Source of the DNA: Streptococcus mitis
Lineage (GTDB): Bacteria > Bacillota > Bacilli > Lactobacillales > Streptococcaceae
DNA: 64,000 nucleotides
Direction of reading: 5' to 3'
Assembly: GCF_001579045.1 (NCBI RefSeq)
Contig: NZ_KQ970261.1
Span: forward strand, 395,212 to 459,211
The first letter of the stretch is position 1. The number at the start of each line of letters is the position of its first letter. This document shows, one piece after another, positions 58,874-64,000 of the stretch. The notes under the pieces were generated by a model. It ran no database searches. It was not told the DNA's origin and saw only the letters and a list, made by a program, of their open reading frames with translations. Made by a program: the position numbers and the translations under genes.

Positions 58874-60334
58874 TTACTTCAATAGGCTTAACCATTTTTC
58901 TGCAATGACCTCATCCAAATAAGAGGCTGCAATGCGATATGAATGTTGCGATACTTCATTTTGATTCAAATCAAAAAACTCCAATACTGCCTTCGTCATT
59001 CTTTCAACACTTTCTTCTTTATCTTGACCTTCAGAATAGGGAACTAAATAACCATTCTTCCCATTTTGAATAAAGGTAGGTGCTCCGTAAGGGACATCTA
59101 AACCTACTAATCCCATACCAGAAGCCACCCCTTCAAGTAAGGTTAGCCCCAAGGTTTCCCAAGAAGAAGTTGATAGATAGAGCTGGTGCTTTTTATACTC
59201 TTCTTTTAAATTTTGATAGCCACGTAACCTTATATATTCTTCCGCATTTAGCTCTGCAATCAGTTGGTTCAATTTATGATAATCTTCCCCTTGACCATAG
59301 ATATCCAAAGTAAATCCTGGTATTTTCTCTTTGACCTTTGCTCCTACCTTAATCGCTATATCGACTTGTTTACGATAGTTTAAGCGAGCAGCAAGCATAG
59401 CCGAATAAGGAACCATCGTCTCTACATTACTCTCGATACTTTCGATACTAGCAGCTGGTATCACACAAATCGGACAGCTAGGCAAGCCCATCTCTCTTAG
59501 ATAGTTCTCCAAGTCTGTTTTTTGTGCTTCTGTTGAAACAAGCATAAAATCAAAGGAGGTCGCATGTTGGAATAAATAATGATATTCATTATTCATCGCT
59601 CCCGTTTTATATTGATGGAGAGAGTGAAGAAAAACTCCTATTTTTGCATGATTGCCATATTCTAAAATTGCCTGTGAAAAAGAAAATCTAGAGACCCTGT
59701 CCATAAGGACGACATCAGCAGAAGAAAGGGACAAGGATTTGATAAAATATTGCATCAAGTCATATTCGCCTTCAAGCCATTCTGAACCAAATCGATACCT
59801 TGTTCTTCCTGACGATTGGAAACCTTCATAGACCACTTCACTTTCGGAATTATAGAAACACCTTTTGCTCCACTGATAAGTCCCTTGGTCAAACCACTCT
59901 CTACATATCAAATGAGAAGTATAATGGTCTCTCTGATAAAGTGTATCCTGATAAAAATGATCAACCTGATAAACTATTCCATCCTCACATTTCAGAAATA
60001 GCCTATGATTTTCAGATATTTGATAAACGATTTGATGCTGGTCTCTCTCAACTATCATACTATTCTCTAGGTGCAGTCTACTAATCATCTCTTCACTAGT
60101 GATAGTGGATTGTACACCTTTTTCTCCAGCTAAATAAAAGGGAGCAATCATCATCTTATCTAGAGGAATCCCTATATGTTGAAAATAAAGAAAATCTTCT
60201 CTTGGAGGAATGACAGAAAATATGTAACGAACATCTAGATTCGTCTTTTTAAAGATCCGAGCACGATTGGCCTGAGAACGATCTACACCATTTGGTTCGT
60301 ACCCTACTAATAAGTCGAATAGATAAACTGTCAC
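58874..60334 (-). CDS. GtfA-like glycosyltransferase, second copy
   Basis: A 486-residue GT4 protein related to GtfA: start MTVYLFDLLVGYEPNGVDRSQ parallels GtfA (GIGWASSGVEYAQ), and later ARLNYRKQVDIAIKVG, DIYGQGED and SWETLGLTLLEGVASGMGL match its donor-site segments. It is well diverged. It abuts the GtfB-like gene, just as gtfA abuts gtfB, so the two may form a second complex. Could act on the same adhesin or on another serine-rich or threonine-rich substrate. Confidence 0.87.
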   Translation of the reverse strand: MTVYLFDLLVGYEPNGVDRSQANRARIFKKTNLDVRYIFSVIPPREDFLYFQHIGIPLDKMMIAPFYLAGEKGVQSTITSEEMISRLHLENSMIVERDQHQIVYQISENHRLFLKCEDGIVYQVDHFYQDTLYQRDHYTSHLICREWFDQGTYQWSKRCFYNSESEVVYEGFQSSGRTRYRFGSEWLEGEYDLMQYFIKSLSLSSADVVLMDRVSRFSFSQAILEYGNHAKIGVFLHSLHQYKTGAMNNEYHYLFQHATSFDFMLVSTEAQKTDLENYLREMGLPSCPICVIPAASIESIESNVETMVPYSAMLAARLNYRKQVDIAIKVGAKVKEKIPGFTLDIYGQGEDYHKLNQLIAELNAEEYIRLRGYQNLKEEYKKHQLYLSTSSWETLGLTLLEGVASGMGLVGLDVPYGAPTFIQNGKNGYLVPYSEGQDKEESVERMTKAVLEFFDLNQNEVSQHSYRIAASYLDEVIAEKWLSLLK

Positions 60335-61621
60335 TTAATTTTCCACCTTTCGAAAAGCTCTATTGTAATCTTCTTTAGTAGAAGATTGAATCCATTTCCA
60401 TTGCTTTTGCAAAGCCAAATGATACATTTCCTCTGAAACGACAACCTTTTTGATAGCATCAATCAAATCAACCGCATCTTGACTTGCAGCTAGATGCTCA
60501 GGACAGATAAAACCTCTCCTATGCTGAGTCTCCTTAAAAGCAAATAAAAGCAAGCCTTTTTCCAAGGATTCTTCCACAGCATTCAATATTTCTATACTAT
60601 GGTTAATATCTAAATACAAACTACACTGTTCTAGCAAACTTTCATACTCTGCCTGGCTAATTCCTGGATGTAAATAGACATTTTCACATCGTTCAAGATC
60701 CAATAGTCTAGGTCCCATATTCGTAAGAGCACCGATATGAAACTCAACCATCGGCAACTTCTCAATAACTTCCTCGATTTTTTCAATTTCTTGTGTGTGA
60801 GTCATGATAAGCGCTCGATGGTGATTTCCATTCATTTTTGAAGGATACAAGGGACTGATATGATGAATCTTATCATTTGGAGTAAGGGACTCAAACACCG
60901 AATAATGATAAATATAGAGTCTATCTACTCTTGATAGATAGTCTTCTACTTCTTGGATTTGAATCGGTTCTTTAGAAGAATAAACTGCAGAAACTTTTTG
61001 ACTACCTAAATAATCTGCTATTTCTAAATTTCCAACAACTAGCACTTCATTTTCTAAATCAAAGAGCTCTAAACAAGCCTGCCATAGTTCATCTTCAGTA
61101 TAAATATGGGTGATTTCATCTTTAAATAAAGTATATAAGCCTCGCTCTACATTTTTAATCATTAGTAGAGTATTTTGAGCATCATAATAATGAACCGAGA
61201 TACTCTTTTCTGATTCATCCATTATTTCCTGTTTATAACGCCAACCATTTTCTAAATAGTAATCACAACTTATAACTCTTCCCTGATTATCCCACCATTC
61301 AACCCTATCTACTGTATATGATTCTTTATGACGGTAGAAAATCTGACCTCGTTGAATATCTTTATCCCATATGGTTGCGTAATTTTCTTCCATACAAATT
61401 TCCCAATATTTAGGAACTACCACTTTCAAAGCTATCAATGATTCACTTTTATATTGATTTAATACTGATTTCTTCGCAAGTAGCATCGGTAAAAAATGAA
61501 TGTAATCTTGAGGTCTTTCTACATAATCCAGGGTTAAAACATGAACCTCAGTACCAGAAGAAAGTACATCTTCTACAAATTGCTGCTCGGCTGGACTATA
61601 CTGCTTTGTTAGATAAAGCAT
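60335..61621 (-). CDS. GtfB-like glycosylation partner, second copy
   Basis: A 428-residue protein similar in layout to GtfB: N-terminal half with segments such as VVVPKYWEICMEENYATIW and FYRHKESYTVDRVEWWD, C-terminal half with ALIMTHTQEIEKIE, FHIGALTNMGPRLLDL and LYLDINHSIEILNAV, matching GtfB DIYLDINYS. The stop is next to the start of the GtfA-like gene (no gap). Lacks obvious catalytic motifs, as does GtfB. Confidence 0.85.
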   Translation of the reverse strand: MLYLTKQYSPAEQQFVEDVLSSGTEVHVLTLDYVERPQDYIHFLPMLLAKKSVLNQYKSESLIALKVVVPKYWEICMEENYATIWDKDIQRGQIFYRHKESYTVDRVEWWDNQGRVISCDYYLENGWRYKQEIMDESEKSISVHYYDAQNTLLMIKNVERGLYTLFKDEITHIYTEDELWQACLELFDLENEVLVVGNLEIADYLGSQKVSAVYSSKEPIQIQEVEDYLSRVDRLYIYHYSVFESLTPNDKIHHISPLYPSKMNGNHHRALIMTHTQEIEKIEEVIEKLPMVEFHIGALTNMGPRLLDLERCENVYLHPGISQAEYESLLEQCSLYLDINHSIEILNAVEESLEKGLLLFAFKETQHRRGFICPEHLAASQDAVDLIDAIKKVVVSEEMYHLALQKQWKWIQSSTKEDYNRAFRKVEN

Positions 61622-61673
61622 CTATATCTCCTTTAATTCCTCCATAATCATAAGCTGATTAAAACGACAAATC

Positions 61674-62846
61674 CTATAAAGATAGAATGTAATCACACAT
61701 CTTTTGCGGTTCTGAACTAGAGAATACCTGATCTACATGATAGGGATTCACTACCGTATCAAATGTTAGGATTGGTTTTCCTTTTTGTTTTGCAGTTTCA
61801 ATTACTTGTTGATTTTTTTCCTCATAGTTAATGTCTAAATAAATATCACACTCATCAACCAACCGCTTGCGATTCCAATCTAAAATAGCTGGATATAATC
61901 TCACATTTTCATATTTTCGTAAACAATTCAGAACGTCACCCATTAATGTATTAGCTGCTATATGAAACATGAAATTTGGTAAATGAGTCACTAGATAATC
62001 AATCTGTTCCAATGACTGACTATCTGTCATAATAAATATGTCACGTTTTTTTCTAGGTGTTTTATGATTCGTAATCTCTGACCAGTCCATCATTGAATAT
62101 CTCCACCATACTTCTCTTAAACGAGAGTAAGATCTTAAATTCCAAGGCTTATCTCCTGAAAGATAATGAATAATCGCTGGCAATGGATCTGTCGACATTT
62201 CTAAAACAAAATACTGCTGTCTCTCCTCTGCAATGCGGTCATAACCAACTTGGAAATTGTAAGTATCATCTAAGACGATATAGCGTTCCCCTGCCACTCG
62301 ATTAAAGACAGTTTGATCTGACTCTGGCAATGTTTCATGATCCCTATCAGTGATTTCGATTAAAGTCGTTTGAATATTTTCTTCTTTCCACAACTTATTA
62401 TTAACTAGCAAGACACCCGAATTAAATCTATCTTCTAATCCATAAATAACTTTGGCTGCTGCCAAAAGTTTATCACCAAGTTCGATTTCAAATAACTCAT
62501 CTAGTGATCTTGTTACAATTGTATCACTATCCAAATACAGCACCTTATCTTCTTCCACAAATTGTGGGATAAAGTATCTCGCAAAGGACATGTGGTTCAT
62601 ATGAGCTCCAAACGGAGGTAACTTCCATGTTTCTGAAACTAATCCACTTGTCAACTTCACATCAACTAATTCACTCTGTTTCTGACTCATTTTTTCACGA
62701 ACACTGATAAACCATTCCTGAGGAATATCTTGATTCAAAATATACACTTTGCAATTGTCATGATGATAGCAAATTGACTTTAATGTTGCTTCTATATATC
62801 GAATATAGCCATAATCACCAGCTAAAACAAATGTTAATTTTTCCAT
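61674..62846 (-). CDS. GT8 glycosyltransferase with GtfB-like C-terminal module
   Basis: A 390-residue protein. Residues 1 to about 260 are a GT8 domain: FVLAGDYGYIRYIEATLKS, the metal motif LYLDSDTIVTRSLDEL, NSGVLLVNN and IIHYLSGDKPW. The last ~120 residues (DIFIMTDSQSLEQIDYL, FHIAANTLMG, DIYLDINYEE) match the C-terminal part of GtfB. So a sugar transferase carries what is probably an acceptor-binding module. First gene after the SRRP gene. Confidence 0.85.
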   Translation of the reverse strand: MEKLTFVLAGDYGYIRYIEATLKSICYHHDNCKVYILNQDIPQEWFISVREKMSQKQSELVDVKLTSGLVSETWKLPPFGAHMNHMSFARYFIPQFVEEDKVLYLDSDTIVTRSLDELFEIELGDKLLAAAKVIYGLEDRFNSGVLLVNNKLWKEENIQTTLIEITDRDHETLPESDQTVFNRVAGERYIVLDDTYNFQVGYDRIAEERQQYFVLEMSTDPLPAIIHYLSGDKPWNLRSYSRLREVWWRYSMMDWSEITNHKTPRKKRDIFIMTDSQSLEQIDYLVTHLPNFMFHIAANTLMGDVLNCLRKYENVRLYPAILDWNRKRLVDECDIYLDINYEEKNQQVIETAKQKGKPILTFDTVVNPYHVDQVFSSSEPQKMCDYILSL

Positions 62847-62952
62847 TGTATTTACCTATTTCCTATTTCTATTTATTTTCCAGATAATTTATAATCTATT
62901 TTCATACTCATCAAACATCAAAGAGCACTACATGCCTATAGTAGAAGAATGT

Positions 62953-63070
62953 TAATACTCTTCGAAAATCAAATTCAAACCACGTCAGCTCTATCTGCAA
63001 CCTCCAAACAGTGTTTTGAGCAACCTGCGGCTAGCTTCCTAGTTTGCTCTTTGATTTTCATTGAGTATAA
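62953..63070. repeat. BOX element
   Basis: Begins TAATACTCTTCGAAAATC, has CAAACCACGTCAGC and one boxB-like hairpin CAAACAGTGTTTTGAGCAACC, and ends TTTTCATTGAGTATA. It lies in the 473-bp gap between the GT8 gene and the adhesin gene, which has no other gene. Confidence 0.92.
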
Positions 63071-63236
63071 AAACGCTTAAAAAGATTGTGAAAGAGTATA
63101 GATTCAATTCAAATCTCGGCCTTCCTTTATACTAAATGAATTAACTTTGTCTTGATAATATCAAATAAATTTATAAAATATTGAAAAGCATTCCCATTCT
63201 AAAATTATATCATCATTTTCCCTTACAAGACAACCA

Positions 63237-63271
63237 AAAACCCTTGAAAAGTTTAACTTTTCAAGGGTTTT
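63237..63271 (-). terminator. Terminator after the serine-rich repeat protein
   Basis: A 17-bp perfect palindromic stem (AAAACCCTTGAAAAGTT / AACTTTTCAAGGGTTTT) about 50 bp past the stop; on the minus strand it continues TTGG, so the T run is inside the stem. Confidence 0.8.
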
Positions 63272-63319
63272 CTTTCAGTATTTTTTGCTTAATAAGGAAA
63301 CTTTTTATTAGTATTCTTA

Positions 63320-64000
63320 TTAATCTTCCTGATCATTTTTACGACGTTTCGCAAACAAACCTAAACCAGTAATAGCTGCTAAAGCTCCTAAAAGTACAGA
63401 TGATTTAGAAGCTTCTGTACCAGTATTTGGTAATTGTTTTCTTGACTTACCTTCTGATGCTGATGGTGTCTCAGAAGATAATACGTCCGCTGATGTCGAT
63501 ACGCTTGCTGAAGCTGGCGTATTTGCTGATGTTGATACTGAATCACTTGCTGAAGCTGATCCGCTTGTTGAGGTAGATACAGATTCAGAAACAGATGTAC
63601 TTACTGAAGCTGACGCACTTGTTGACTCTGACGTTGCTTTAGAAATTGATTCGCTCACTGAGTTATTTGCTGAAGCTGACTCTGAGGCAACCTTAGAGGC
63701 TGATTCACTTGCCACATTGCTTGTAGATACTGATTCTAGCACACTATCTATATCTATCATTTTCTTAGAGTGGATTTCAGGGTTACCTTTACTTGTGATA
63801 ATAGATGCACTTTCCACCCTAGATGTCGACTCACTCACTGAGTTGCTTGTTGAGGCTGACTCTGAGGCTACCTTAGACGCTGACTCACTCACTGAGTTGC
63901 TTGTTGAAGCCGACTCTGAAGCTACCTTAGATGCAGACTCACTCACTGAGTTGCTTGTTGAAGCTGATTCTGAAGCTACCTTAGACGCTGATTCGCTTGC
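63320..64000 (-). CDS. Serine-rich repeat adhesin (PsrP/GspB type), C-terminal part
   Basis: Open from the window edge to the stop at 63320, 226 codons. Almost every second residue is serine; a 54-bp unit (SNSVSESASKVASESAST) is repeated perfectly in spacing. A block of ~35 non-serine-rich residues (SKGNPEIHSKKMIDIDS) interrupts the repeats. The end is QLPNTG, a hydrophobic segment and AKRRKNDQED, so sortase anchors it. It is the expected cargo of the accessory Sec system and the glycosyltransferases below. The signal peptide and binding region lie beyond the right edge. Confidence 0.95.
   Translation of the reverse strand, partial: ASESASKVASESASTSNSVSESASKVASESASTSNSVSESASKVASESASTSNSVSESTSRVESASIITSKGNPEIHSKKMIDIDSVLESVSTSNVASESASKVASESASANNSVSESISKATSESTSASASVSTSVSESVSTSTSGSASASDSVSTSANTPASASVSTSADVLSSETPSASEGKSRKQLPNTGTEASKSSVLLGALAAITGLGLFAKRRKNDQED

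Noticed and set aside
63320-64000. Regular short repeats suggestive of a CRISPR array
   Set aside because: The 54-bp units are in frame and code for a serine-rich protein ending in a sortase signal; there are no unique spacers.

Overview
The window looks like chromosomal DNA of a Streptococcus mitis-group species (S. mitis, S. pneumoniae, S. pseudopneumoniae, S. oralis). The evidence is low-GC DNA, three BOX-type repeats, the phpP-stkP pair, the scr sucrose locus with its gene order, and a complete accessory Sec (secY2A2) locus beside a serine-rich repeat adhesin. From memory, the housekeeping gene order (scr, mva, stkP/phpP, priA, rny, yqe cluster) follows the S. pneumoniae chromosome. No search was run.

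Layout. 1-3.9 kb: the 5' end of a type I restriction-modification methylase gene, a KAP-family P-loop ATPase upstream of it on the same strand, and two small genes of unknown function. 4-10.7 kb: a VTT/DedA-like membrane protein, then sucrose uptake and cleavage: scrK, scrA (PTS EIIBCA), scrB (hydrolase) and scrR (repressor). The scrA/scrB divergent promoter region has recognisable operators and a cre-like site. 10.7-14.5 kb: mvaS-mvaA (isoprenoid precursors) and a two-gene ThrE-type exporter. 14.6-23 kb: one long minus-strand unit gmk-rpoZ-priA-fmt-rsmB-phpP-stkP. 23-32.9 kb: rny, tmcAL, a methyltransferase, and the conserved yqeG-yqeH-yhbY-nadD-yqeK-hydrolase-rsfS cluster, a frameshifted CorA transporter and a short MscS channel. 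33-35.3 kb: sstT and an aromatic-acid-exporter-like protein on the plus strand.

35.3-64 kb is an accessory surface-protein region. It holds a 2239-residue CshA-like fibrillar LPXTG adhesin flanked on both sides by a BOX element and a similar ~55-bp hairpin. Next is the accessory Sec operon secY2-asp1-asp2-asp3-secA2-gtfA-gtfB-asp4-asp5. Then come glycosyltransferases: two tandem double-GT2 genes (one frameshifted at a G8 tract), a single GT2, a decayed glycosyltransferase remnant, a second GtfA/GtfB-like pair and a GT8 protein with a GtfB-like tail. Last is the 3' end of a serine-rich repeat protein (SRRP) running off the window.

How they work together: GtfA/GtfB start O-glycosylation of the SRRP, the other transferases extend the glycan, Asp1-3 modify and escort it, and SecA2/SecY2/Asp4/Asp5 export it; sortase then anchors both LPNTG proteins. 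The most notable signals are the G8 tracts in the paired GT2 genes (likely phase variation of adhesin glycan), the duplicated GtfA/GtfB pair with a GtfB-type C-terminal module reused on a GT8 enzyme, the StkP with three rather than four PASTA domains, the corA frameshift at a GA repeat, and the KAP ATPase beside the restriction-modification gene.
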